Positions 33,308 through 40,869 of a stretch of 64,000 nt of DNA are shown here, piece by piece; the stretch's first letter is position 1; each line of letters begins with the position of its first letter. The DNA is from CAWJMD01 sp963843835 (GTDB taxonomy: Bacteria > Actinomycetota > Actinomycetes > Actinomycetales > CAWJMD01). The notes under the pieces are model-generated. The model did no database searches and was not told the origin of the DNA. It saw only the letters and a program-made list of their open reading frames with translations. The stretch is taken from contig CAWJMD010000008.1 of NCBI GenBank assembly GCA_963843835.1, positions 744,001 through 808,000 on the forward strand. The letters run 5' to 3'. The position numbers and the translations under genes were made by a program.

Positions 33308-33640
33308 GTGATCCTCATCATCGTGAAGTTCCCGATCCGCGAGGACCGGCTCGACCAGTGGCGCGAGCTGTCCGCGTCCTACGAGAAGTCCGTGAGCGCA
33401 GAGCCCGGCTGCGTGTTCTTCGAGTTCTCGCAGAGCGTCCAGGAACCGAACACCTACGTCGCCATCGAGGGGTTCCGCGACGGCGACGCGGGCCAGCAGC
33501 ACATGAAGCAGGACCACGTGGCCCGGTTCATGGCCGAGATGCCCGACATCGTCTCGGCCCGGCCGCAGATCATCTACGTCGACGCCGAGGAGGTCGAGGG
33601 CTTCGTGCCGATGGGGGAGATCCAACCCCGGTCGGCCTGA
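33308..33640 (+). CDS. antibiotic biosynthesis monooxygenase (ABM) domain protein
   Basis: Small dimeric alpha/beta-barrel protein (110 aa). ILIIVKFPIREDRLDQWRE, the PGCVFFEFSQSVQEPNTY strand pair and HMKQDHVARFM are typical of ABM/YgiN-type proteins. Members oxidise quinones or aromatics without cofactor or act as accessory proteins. CAAGGAG sits before the GTG. It is 92 bases after the alcohol dehydrogenase and is probably the last gene of that operon, as a terminator hairpin follows. Confidence 0.85.
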   Translation: MILIIVKFPIREDRLDQWRELSASYEKSVSAEPGCVFFEFSQSVQEPNTYVAIEGFRDGDAGQQHMKQDHVARFMAEMPDIVSARPQIIYVDAEEVEGFVPMGEIQPRSA

Positions 33641-33656
33641 CGCACCGGCAGTGACG

Positions 33657-33687
33657 CCGCCCCGCACCACGCCGTATCGCGGGGCGG
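33657..33687. terminator. bidirectional terminator hairpin
   Basis: CCGCCCCGC / GCGGGGCGG, perfect 9-base arms around a 13-base loop, between the convergent ABM gene and frameshifted pirin gene. Confidence 0.6.
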
Positions 33688-33697
33688 GGGGAGTTCC

Positions 33698-34685
33698 TCA
33701 GTTCCCTTCGACCACGTGGGTGGGGGCGCCGTGCACCGCCGGGATCCGGCCGAGCCGGCCGGCCTGGAAGTCCTCGAAGGCCGTGATCACCTCGGCGCGC
33801 GTGTTCATCACGAACGGGCCGGCCCAGGCGATCGGCTCGCGGATCGGCCGACCTCCGAGGACGAGGACCTCGAGCGCCGGCTCTGCGGACGGCTGGCTGC
33901 GGTCGGCCGCCACCTGCAGGGCGTCGCCAGCGCCGAGGACCGCGAGCTGACCCTTGTGCACCGGCGTGGCCCTGGGTCCGACCGTGCCGCGTCCGGCCAG
34001 CACGTAGACGAGCGCGTTGAAGTCGGGCCGCCAGGGCAGGGACAGCTCCGCGCCGGGGGAGACCGTCGCGTGCAGCACGGTGATCGGGGTCAGCGTGCTG
34101 CCGGGACCGACGTGGCCGTCCACCTCGCCCGCGACGACGCGGACGAGTGCGCCGCCGTCCTCGCTGGTCAGCAGGGTGTTGTCCGTGGCGCGGAGGTCCT
34201 GGTAGCGCGGCGGCGCCATCTTCTGCGCGCGCGGCAGGTTCACCCAGAGCTGGATGCCGTGGAAGAGGCCGCCGCTGACGACGAGCGCCTCCGGCGGCTT
34301 CTCGATGTGCAGGAGGCCGGATCCGGCGGTCATCCACTGGGTGTCGCCGTCGGTGATGACGCCACCGCCACCCTCGGAGTCGGCGTGCTCGAACGTGCCG
34401 TCGATGATGTAGGTGACGGTCTCGAAACCGCGGTGCGGGTGCCAGGACGTGCCCTTCGGCTCGCCCGGCGCGTACTCGACCTCGCCCATCTGGTCCATGT
34501 GGATGAAGGGGTCGAGGTCGCTCGAGGTCGACGCCTGCGAACGCGCGGCGGACCGGGAAGCCCTCGCCCTCGAAGCCGCTGGGTGCGGTGGCCACATGGC
34601 GGACCGGCCGCTGACGAGCGGTGGCGGGGTTCGGGGCCGTCACGCGGGGGAGGACGGTGACGTCGGGGACGGTGATGGCGGGCAT
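33698..34685 (-). pseudogene. pirin family protein, single-base frameshift
   Basis: Second pirin gene. The N-terminus (MPAITVPDVTVLPRVTAP to RRAFAGVDL) reads from ATG 34685, which has GGAGG upstream. The rest (SDLDPFIHMDQMGEVEYAP, WHPHRGFETVTYIIDG, MTAGSGLLHIEKP and the C-terminal cupin) lies one frame over. The break is a single extra base at about 34523, inside the repeated string GAGGTCG..GAGGTCG, so slippage or a sequencing error is plausible. Apart from this, all pirin metal-site residues are intact, so inactivation is recent if real. Confidence 0.85.
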
Positions 34686-34957
34686 GGGTGCGACCTCCAC
34701 TTCGGTACTAGTTGAAGACTGAACGATTTAGGTCGTCCCGCGCATTCCCCGTGCCACACCCAGGATGGGGGAGCGGACGGGGCGCGGCCAGGACGGGTCC
34801 GCGAGCTGGATCGCGGACCGACGGGATCCGGGTGTCGGCGGATGAGCAGGCTGGTGCGAACGCTGGGGCCTCGTCCACGCGCTCACCTGGGCACTGACCC
34901 GGGATCGCGACTGAGGCTCCCTGGGGGCCTGCCTGCTCCCTGCGTCTGGGGCGGGAG

Positions 34958-35704
34958 TTAGGCGTCGTCGAGCAGGTGGCGCAGGTAGCGCTGCGGGGCG
35001 TCGAGGTAGCGGCGCCAGTGGCCTACCACCTCGAGGTCGTCCCAGGACGTGTGGCGGAGGCCGTCGGGACCGAGCTCGACCACGGCGGCACCGGGCGTGG
35101 ACGCCAGGACAGGTGAGTGGGTCGCGCACAGGACCTGGCCGCCGGAGCGACCGAGGCGGTGCAGCAGCTCGACCAGGCGCAGGCACGACTGGAAGGAGAG
35201 TGCCGCCTCCGGCTCGTCCATCAGGTAGATCCCCGGCTCGCGGAACATCGTGTCGAAGACCGTGAGGAAGCCCTCGCCGTGACTCATCCGCGACGTGCTC
35301 TCGTCCCAGTACCCGGGTACGCCCTCGACGGTGTTCATCAGGCCGAAGGCGGTCTCGGCCCGCAGGAAGAAGCCCTTCCGCTTCAGCCGTGTTCGACGCA
35401 GCCACTGGTGACCCTCACGGCCCCAGTCGATCTCGAGCAGCTCACCCAACGGCGTCTTCGGACGGTCGTTGACGTACTTCCGGTTCGCCCGTCCGCCCTG
35501 CGCGTCGAGGCCGGCCGCCTCGGCCACCGCCTCGACGATGGTCGACTTGCCGGAGCCGTTCTCCCCGACGAGGAACGTCACCGGCGCGGTCAGCTCGAGG
35601 CCACGCCCGACCAGCCCGGCCACGGCCGGTACGGAGAGAGGCCACCCACCCCCTGGCAGGCCCTCAGCCCTCGCCGCCGGCACGAGGACGCGATCGATCA
35701 GCAC
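34958..35704 (-). CDS. AAA family ATPase (ABC-like)
   Basis: Soluble 248-aa P-loop ATPase. Walker A is GENGSGKST (residues 47-55), the signature-like segment SRMSHGEGFL precedes Walker B YLMDEPEAALS, and ATHSPVLAS contains the switch histidine. This ABC-type core without membrane domains matches the AAA_23/AAA_21 group often called predicted ATPase; some family members belong to defence or repair systems, but no partner gene is adjacent. Function unassigned. Confidence 0.82.
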   Translation of the reverse strand: MLIDRVLVPAARAEGLPGGGWPLSVPAVAGLVGRGLELTAPVTFLVGENGSGKSTIVEAVAEAAGLDAQGGRANRKYVNDRPKTPLGELLEIDWGREGHQWLRRTRLKRKGFFLRAETAFGLMNTVEGVPGYWDESTSRMSHGEGFLTVFDTMFREPGIYLMDEPEAALSFQSCLRLVELLHRLGRSGGQVLCATHSPVLASTPGAAVVELGPDGLRHTSWDDLEVVGHWRRYLDAPQRYLRHLLDDA

Positions 35705-35740
35705 GGGGCGGCCATCACTGCGCCGTCCGGACGACCGCCG

Positions 35741-36282
35741 TCACTCGCCAGAGTTCTGCCCGTCCACGGACTCGCGCAGCAGGTCCGCGTGACCGTTGTG
35801 CCGGGCGTACTCCTCGATCAGGTGGACGAGGATCCAGCGAAGGCTGGCGCGCGTCCGTCGGGCCAGGTCCTCCGGGCCACCACGCCGAGGCCACCGTCGG
35901 CCAGTGCCTCCGCCACCAGCGCTCGGGATCGGTCGACGGCGTCCTGCCAGAGCGTGAGGAGCTGCTCGGGGGTGTCGTCCACGGCCGAGTGCCAGTCCCA
36001 GTCCGGGTCGGCCTTCCAGTCGACGGTGTCCCACGGCGGTTGGGCCTCACGCCCGTGCAGCGTCCGGGAGCACCAGTGGTCCTCGACGTAGGCCAGGTGC
36101 TTGAGCAGCCCGCCCAGCGTCATGGTCGACGCGGCGGTCGTGGCGTTCAGGCCCGCGGCGTCCAGCCTGTCGACCTTCCAGGCCAGGGTGGCGCGCTGGA
36201 ACTCCAGGAACCCGATCAGCGTCTCCGCCTCGTCGCCCGTGGGCGGGGGCTCGGGGCGGCCCTGTTCGTCGAAGTCCGTCAT
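35741..36282 (-). pseudogene. DinB/DUF664 family protein, single-base frameshift
   Basis: DinB-like four-helix metalloprotein of the DUF664 subgroup. The N-terminal 155 residues (start MTDFDEQGRPEPP, with MTLGGLLKHLAYVEDHW carrying a metal-site His) run from ATG 36282 to TWPDGRA. The conserved end SLRWILVHLIEEYARHNGHADLLRE, with the remaining metal histidines, is in another frame. One missing base at about 35846 restores the full product. The fault separates two ligand groups, so the product would be inactive if the shift is real. Confidence 0.82.
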
Positions 36283-36339
36283 GGGCGACGAGTGTAGGGA
36301 CCCCGACCGACAAGCCCACGGGCAGCGACTCGCCTGGTA

Positions 36340-36373
36340 GGAACGGGAGTTGAAGGATGGGAACGGGAGTTGA
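36340..36373. repeat. short direct repeat before the DHFR-like gene
   Basis: GGAACGGGAGTTGA occurs twice, at 36340-36353 and 36360-36373, a 20-base period close to two helical turns, in the divergent region between the DinB-like and dihydrofolate-reductase-like genes. Could be a paired regulator site or a small tandem duplication. Confidence 0.5.
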
Positions 36374-36391
36374 TGAACCTGGAGGCTGACC

Positions 36392-36955
36392 GTGCGGAGA
36401 CTGACCTTCGGCATGAACCTGAGCCTGGACGGCTACATCGCGGCGCCCGGCGACGACATCGGCTGGAGCGTGCCGAGCGACGAGCTGTTCCAGTGGTGGT
36501 CCGACCGGGTAGGTACGACTGGCCTGGCGCTGTACGGACGCAGACTGTGGGAGACGATGAGCTCCCACTGGCCGACCGCCGACCAGCAGCCCGGCGCCAC
36601 ACCGGCGGAGAGGGAGTTCGCCCGCCGCTGGCGGGACATGCCGAAGGTGGTGTTCTCCTCGACGGCGGGCACCGTCGACTGGAACACCCGCCTGGTCACC
36701 GGTGACGCGGTCACCGAGATCACCCGGCTCAAGGCCGAGGACGGCGGCCGCATGGACATCGGCGGCGCCACCCTCGCCGCGACGGCCATGCGGGCCGGGC
36801 TGATCGACGAGTACGTGTTGGCCACCGCACCGGTCCTGGTGGGCGGCGGCACGCCGTTCTTCACGGCCCTGGACAACTGGGTGAACCTGAACCTGGTGGA
36901 GACCCGGGCGTTTCCCGGCGGCGTGGTCCTGACGAGGTACGAGACCAGGCGCTGA
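36392..36955 (+). CDS. dihydrofolate reductase family (RibD C-terminal-like) protein
   Basis: NADPH-binding reductase-like protein (187 aa) of the DHFR/RibD-C superfamily. GMNLSLDGYIAAPGDDIGW at the N-terminus, ALYGRRLWETM, and DIGGATLAATAMRAGLIDEY with PVLVGGGTPFF are the family signatures. Substrate unknown; most such stand-alone proteins are not true folate reductases. GTG with CTGGAGG upstream. Divergent from the DinB-like gene. Confidence 0.88.
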   Translation: MRRLTFGMNLSLDGYIAAPGDDIGWSVPSDELFQWWSDRVGTTGLALYGRRLWETMSSHWPTADQQPGATPAEREFARRWRDMPKVVFSSTAGTVDWNTRLVTGDAVTEITRLKAEDGGRMDIGGATLAATAMRAGLIDEYVLATAPVLVGGGTPFFTALDNWVNLNLVETRAFPGGVVLTRYETRR

Positions 36956-36998
36956 GCGCCTGTGGCGACGAACTCCTTGCCCCGCCGCCTGGTCACCG

Positions 36999-37012
36999 AT
37001 AATGAACATTAT
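36999..37012. promoter_or_regulatory. AT-rich palindrome ATAATG-AA-CATTAT
   Basis: Perfect six-base arms around AA in otherwise G+C-rich DNA, at the left border of the low-G+C stretch. Looks like a MarR/HxlR/TetR-type operator. The reading frame starting inside it (MTSSPSRALLLVLYN...) is short and unlike any known protein, so the controlled gene may have been lost. Confidence 0.4.
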
Positions 37013-37240
37013 GACAAGTAGCCCCTCCCGGGCCCTTCTCCTCGTCCTCTACAACACCATGGTCATCGTGACGGTGACGGCGACCTGGCGAACCCCTGAC
37101 CACCCGCTAGCCACCCCGCGTCACCGTGGATGTCGTAGTGCAACCTCGATCGGACCGACTCGCTGCAGGTGCAGAAAGATGTCGCCTGCTGGGAACGCGA
37201 GGGGTTCCAGAGCACGTCTACATCATGAAGGGGGGGACAG

Positions 37241-37719
37241 ATGACCATCGAAGAGTTCGTAGAAGCGCGAGGGGGCGAGTTGTTGCGGTACGCCTATCTG
37301 ATCACGGGCGACGTGGAACTAGCGAAAGACGTCACTCAGACAGCGCTAACCAAGGCATTTCGTCAATGGGCGCGCATTAGCAGAACCACCCGCCCCGAAG
37401 CCTACCTTCGACGAATGATCACGAATGTCTATATTGACGGACGGCGTCTTCGTCAAAGCAAAGACCTCCTGGTCGCTGACGCGCCCGAGACCAGCACCTA
37501 CGGGGGGCCAGGAGACACGATCGACGATCGCGATCAACTGCGCCGGGCACTGCGAGTACTGACTCCAGGGCGCGCACGGTGGTGGTTCTTCGCTATTACG
37601 TCCATCTCACCGATGACGAGATCGCTGAAGCTCTTGACATGTCGAACGGCACCGTGCGCACAACCGCAGCCAAGGCGCTCGACAAGCTCAGGATCGAACT
37701 CGATATTGCTCACTCTTAG
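37241..37719 (+). pseudogene. SigE-family ECF sigma factor, single-base frameshift
   Basis: Extracytoplasmic-function-type sigma factor of the SigE70 group. Region 2 (LLRYAYLITGDVELAKDVTQ, TALTKAFRQWARI, EAYLRRMITNVYIDGRR) reads from ATG 37241; region 4 (VVVLRYYVHLTDDEIAEALD then MSNGTVRTTAAKALDKL) is intact in another frame ending at TAG 37717-37719. One base is missing at about 37569 (CTCCAGGGCGCGC). Only 17 bases separate that TAG from the next gene, the membrane partner. Base composition is less G+C-rich than the flanks, suggesting acquisition. If real, the shift removes promoter -35 recognition. Confidence 0.82.
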
Positions 37720-37736
37720 AAAGGCAGGAAACAAAC

Positions 37737-38300
37737 ATGCTCGAAGACCACCTCCGGCGTGAATTGCCCAGAGAAGCGGAGCGAGCGCTGATCGCTCCTC
37801 AACTGCTACCCGGAATGCTGCACCAGGCCCGGCAAGCTGCACGCAGACGTGCACTCCTCGTGGGGTTTGGGACGACCCTTGCCGTTGTGGCTGTTGCCTC
37901 TGTAGGCGTGGGTATTGCGATGCAGCCCGATCCTACTGGCACCGCACCGGCGACCTCACCATTGCCGGAGCCTGCCGCACGCTCATTCGACCTGACTACC
38001 CATGTACCCGGGAATTCCGTTCCTGGTGCGCAGTTGAACACCGGCACCATAGTCGCCACAGCGGAAGGATGCCCCTACCTGGATGCCGGTGCCGCTGGCA
38101 TGTATGCCCTGGTGTGGCCGCCTGGTTGGACAGCCTCCGAGGGGGGCGACGGTTCCTGGGTCTACTCGAACGGATCGACGTCGCTCCGCGAGGGCGACCA
38201 ACCCAGTTTGGCTGGCGGGGGGCAGCTGGGAACGCCCGATCCATGTGGTGTCGTCGAAGGCGGAAGTGTCTTTAGGGTGTACAGCGTCTCGCTGCCTTGA
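37737..38300 (+). CDS. single-pass membrane protein, partner of the sigma factor
   Basis: Predicted 187-aa membrane protein: a charged cytoplasmic N-terminus of about 40 residues, one transmembrane helix (LLVGFGTTLAVVAVASVGVG, about 41-60) and an external domain rich in Gly, Pro, Ser and Thr with two cysteines. Such proteins are regularly encoded directly after SigE-type sigma factors in actinobacteria and are thought to sense envelope conditions; no canonical anti-sigma zinc motif is present. Lower G+C and mixed codon use match the sigma gene. Confidence 0.7.
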   Translation: MLEDHLRRELPREAERALIAPQLLPGMLHQARQAARRRALLVGFGTTLAVVAVASVGVGIAMQPDPTGTAPATSPLPEPAARSFDLTTHVPGNSVPGAQLNTGTIVATAEGCPYLDAGAAGMYALVWPPGWTASEGGDGSWVYSNGSTSLREGDQPSLAGGGQLGTPDPCGVVEGGSVFRVYSVSLP

Positions 38301-38331
38301 TCGTTCGAGTCGGAGAATGCTTACCGGCGTG

Positions 38332-39129
38332 TCATGGGGTGAGGATGGATGCGCTCATGTCCTGACTGGTCCATAAGACGGGTACGAATGCGCAAAACCG
38401 GCGGTCATCGATAAGGATGTCGCCGTGATGCTGCCCCCACGCCATGACATCGCCACTGCTGTAGGTAGTTAGCCAAGGACCACCCGAATCGCCGGGCTGG
38501 CAGATGTTGCGATCCATCCGCACAACCGGGCCGTACGAGGCCGTCAGGACGTATGGGTCTGAGACAAATGCTGGCGTTAATCCAGTACGGGCGCCGCTCA
38601 AGGCAACCTCGTCACCCACCGCGAATGAGTTTGCGGCGCTGATGACAGTTCTTTCAACATTTGTGGCTATCGGCCCGACCCAAACGGTCGGCGAAAACGC
38701 GGTCCCTGCCGCTGGAAGCAGCAGCGCTGAGTCGTAGGTAGTCGACCGCAAAGGTGACGATCCTGACCAAGAACCCGACCCTACGGCACGGGTGTTATGG
38801 AACCAGCTCCTGTCAAAATCAACGCAATGCCGGGCAATACCGCCATACGTTCCACTTACCCCCCACCTGCGCCAGCTGAAACCAAGCGTGCATACCGGCG
38901 TGTTAGTGAACGACGAAGCAGTGGGATCGGTGTGCAGCCAATTTCCGCCAGTCCAGTTTCCGCGATCGTCGCGCCGTTCGCCGGCCTGCGCATTTACCTC
39001 GCCTCTTACCACCACCGGCCGGCTAGTGAAGTAGAACAGCGGCAGGAGCGCTCGGGAGAGATGGATCGTCATCGGCGTGCTCGGCGAAGGCGGCGGCGGG
39101 GGCACCCCGGGCCCCGGTTGGTAGCTCAT
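38332..39129 (-). CDS. trypsin-like serine protease (S1), atypical N-terminus
   Basis: Chymotrypsin-fold protein (265 aa). Catalytic triad candidates: His in GIARHCVDFD, Asp in TTYDSALLLP and Ser in CQPGDSGGPWL; cysteines could form two disulfides. Such enzymes are normally exported, but no convincing signal peptide is visible: the start MSYQPGPGVPPPPPSPSTP looks like the proline-rich leader of an unrelated membrane protein, joined to MTIHLSRALLPLFYF. The G+C content drops just at this junction, suggesting that the protease body arrived by recombination. A start at the later ATG (39072) is possible. Confidence 0.65.
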   Translation of the reverse strand: MSYQPGPGVPPPPPSPSTPMTIHLSRALLPLFYFTSRPVVVRGEVNAQAGERRDDRGNWTGGNWLHTDPTASSFTNTPVCTLGFSWRRWGVSGTYGGIARHCVDFDRSWFHNTRAVGSGSWSGSSPLRSTTYDSALLLPAAGTAFSPTVWVGPIATNVERTVISAANSFAVGDEVALSGARTGLTPAFVSDPYVLTASYGPVVRMDRNICQPGDSGGPWLTTYSSGDVMAWGQHHGDILIDDRRFCAFVPVLWTSQDMSASILTP

Positions 39130-39238
39130 GCGGCCAGTGTGCCCGAGATGTCCTGGTCCCCTGCGATCCACCACCAGGTCGACGTGGTGCGGTAGACGTG
39201 GGTCGTGCGCCCGATCACGACGAACGACAGGAGCGACG

Positions 39239-39697
39239 ATGAGCGACGCGGACATCCGCGTGCCGGTGACCTACGAGACGTGCGCGCAGGTCACCGGTCC
39301 CTTCTTCCACGGCACCCGGTCCGACCTCTCCCCCGGCGACGAGCTGGTGCCCGGCCGCGGTTCCAACTTCCAGGCGGGCCGGGTCTCCAACAACATCTAC
39401 TTCAGCGCCCTGGTCGACACCGCGGTCTGGGGCGCTGAGCTCGCAACCGCGCTGGCGGGCGGCGACGAGGTGGGGCGGGTGTACCGCGTCGAGCCTCTCG
39501 GGCCGTTCGAGGACGATCCCAACGTCACCGACAAGCGGTTCCCCGGCAACCCCACCGAGTCGTACCGGACGCGGACGCCCCTGCGTGTCGTCGAGGAGGT
39601 GCGCGACTGGCGACCCCACGACCCCGAGGTCCTCCAGCACATGCTCGACCACCTGGCGACCCTGCGCGAGCAGGGCTTGGACGTGATCGAGGACTGA
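39239..39697 (+). CDS. arr: NAD(+)-rifampin ADP-ribosyltransferase (Arr)
   Basis: Enzyme that inactivates rifamycins by ADP-ribosylation of the C23 hydroxyl. The 152-aa protein matches Arr: FFHGTRSDLSPGDELVPG, NIYFSALVDTAVWGAELA, and VEPLGPFEDDPNVTDKRFPG with NPTESYRTRTPLRVV. Key NAD-site His, Tyr and Asp positions are preserved. A purine-rich AGGAGCGACG precedes the ATG. Chromosomal arr genes are common in environmental actinobacteria, so this predicts intrinsic rifamycin tolerance; it is not on an integron or next to mobile genes, though it borders the low-G+C stretch. Confidence 0.92.
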   Translation: MSDADIRVPVTYETCAQVTGPFFHGTRSDLSPGDELVPGRGSNFQAGRVSNNIYFSALVDTAVWGAELATALAGGDEVGRVYRVEPLGPFEDDPNVTDKRFPGNPTESYRTRTPLRVVEEVRDWRPHDPEVLQHMLDHLATLREQGLDVIED

Positions 39698-39877
39698 GGA
39701 CGCCGCAGTGCCGCGGACGGCCACCCGAGGACCCGTGCCGGCTGGACGGACGGCCGTGCGGCTCGAGCACTCGCTCGTCGGTCACGGCTCCACGACCCCA
39801 GGACCGGCAGGATCAGGATACGGTTCCGAGACACAGGACGTCGTCCTGCAATTCATACCCACGGGGGAATCATCGTC

Positions 39878-40699
39878 ATGCCCGCACGCACCGTCACCAC
39901 GTCCTTCTCCGGTCGCCTCCGGGTGGCGCTGGGCGCCACCACGCTCGCGGTCGTCGCACTGGTCGCACCGGCTGCAGCCCCGATCGCCGGCGCGCAGGCC
40001 GCGCCAGGAACTCTCGTCGTCATCGACCACAACATCGAGAAGCGTCCGAGCGTGCTGGCGCGAGCGGTGGACGAGGCCCGCGCGCGCAACGCCGACGTGA
40101 TGACCCTGCAGGAGGTCTGCGCGACCGACGCGGCCACGCTGGCCAGCCAGCACCCCGGCTGGACCTCGCACTTCATGACCAGTCGTCCCGGCGGCTGCGG
40201 CGGAAACAACGACGTCGGCACCCTGCTGGTGTGGCGCGGCGGAAGCACGGCGAGAGACGACGACTACGCGCTCACGGCCGACCCGGGCCGCACGCCGCAC
40301 CTGAGCTGCCTGACCTTCGGCAGCGCACCGGTGCGCCATGTCTGCTCGGTGCACCTCGTCGCGACCAACGGCGCGACCATCCGGCCCCAGCAGACCCACG
40401 ACATCAAGGCCCTCACCCGCGACTGGATCCAGGACAACCACCTGGTCGTCGTCGGTGGCGACTTCAACGCGGTGCCGGACGACCCGGCGATGGACAACAT
40501 GTTCGCCCGCGGCGCCGGGAACACCGGCCGGTTCGTCTCCGCGCACGAGCTCGAGGGGCGGGCGCAGAGCACCACCGACAACGGCCGCCACATCGACTAC
40601 GTCTTCATCTCGGAGAACAGGGCCGCGTCCGGTTCCCTCCAGGTCGTGCCGACCGGGTCGGACCACCACCTGCTGGCCGCGACGCTCCGCTACAGCTGA
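39878..40699 (+). CDS. secreted endonuclease/exonuclease/phosphatase family protein
   Basis: Exported DNase-I-fold hydrolase (273 aa). A Sec signal peptide (VALGATTLAVVALVAPAAAP, cleavage near GAQA-APG) starts the protein. Active-site motifs: VIDHNIEK, VMTLQEVC, VCSVHLVA, VVGGDFNAVPDDP (the DFN motif) and SDHHLLAATL at the end. Substrate may be extracellular DNA, phospholipid or phosphoinositide. GGGGGAATC precedes ATG 39878. Confidence 0.9.
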   Translation: MPARTVTTSFSGRLRVALGATTLAVVALVAPAAAPIAGAQAAPGTLVVIDHNIEKRPSVLARAVDEARARNADVMTLQEVCATDAATLASQHPGWTSHFMTSRPGGCGGNNDVGTLLVWRGGSTARDDDYALTADPGRTPHLSCLTFGSAPVRHVCSVHLVATNGATIRPQQTHDIKALTRDWIQDNHLVVVGGDFNAVPDDPAMDNMFARGAGNTGRFVSAHELEGRAQSTTDNGRHIDYVFISENRAASGSLQVVPTGSDHHLLAATLRYS

Positions 40700-40709
40700 C
40701 CGGAGCGAG

Positions 40710-40823
40710 TCAGGTACCGCGAGTCGCGCCCCCGGCGGCGGGTCGGCCGACCCAGTGCTCGCAGCACCAAGCCCGATCCTCCGCGGGGGCGTCGAGGTCG
40801 ACGTAGTGCGTGAGACCTACCCA
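40710..40823 (-). pseudogene. C-terminal protein fragment (38 codons)
   Basis: Open minus-strand frame without start codon, reading THYVDLDAPAEDRAWCCEHW to a TGA at 40712-40710; directly upstream in frame is a TAG. The protein-like composition and position between the convergent nuclease and alarmone synthetase genes suggest the tail of a deleted gene. Family not recognised; may be chance. Confidence 0.25.
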
Positions 40824-40869
40824 CCACTACGGGTCGCGGACCTCGTGCGCGGCTCCCGGCCCTGCCTGT

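Noticed and set aside
34686..34957. Gap between the frameshifted pirin and the AAA ATPase gene
   Set aside because: A 61-codon frame is present but has shadow-like composition and no ribosome site; no RNA gene or clear repeat seen.
37002..37244. 80-codon frame starting in the AT-rich palindrome
   Set aside because: After about 30 residues the translation is Arg/Cys/Gly-rich with no domain, and it runs into the sigma factor start; not supported as a gene.
37555..37580. Programmed ribosomal frameshift in the sigma factor
   Set aside because: No slippery heptamer or downstream structure is evident at CTCCAGGGCGCGC; a plain one-base deletion explains it.
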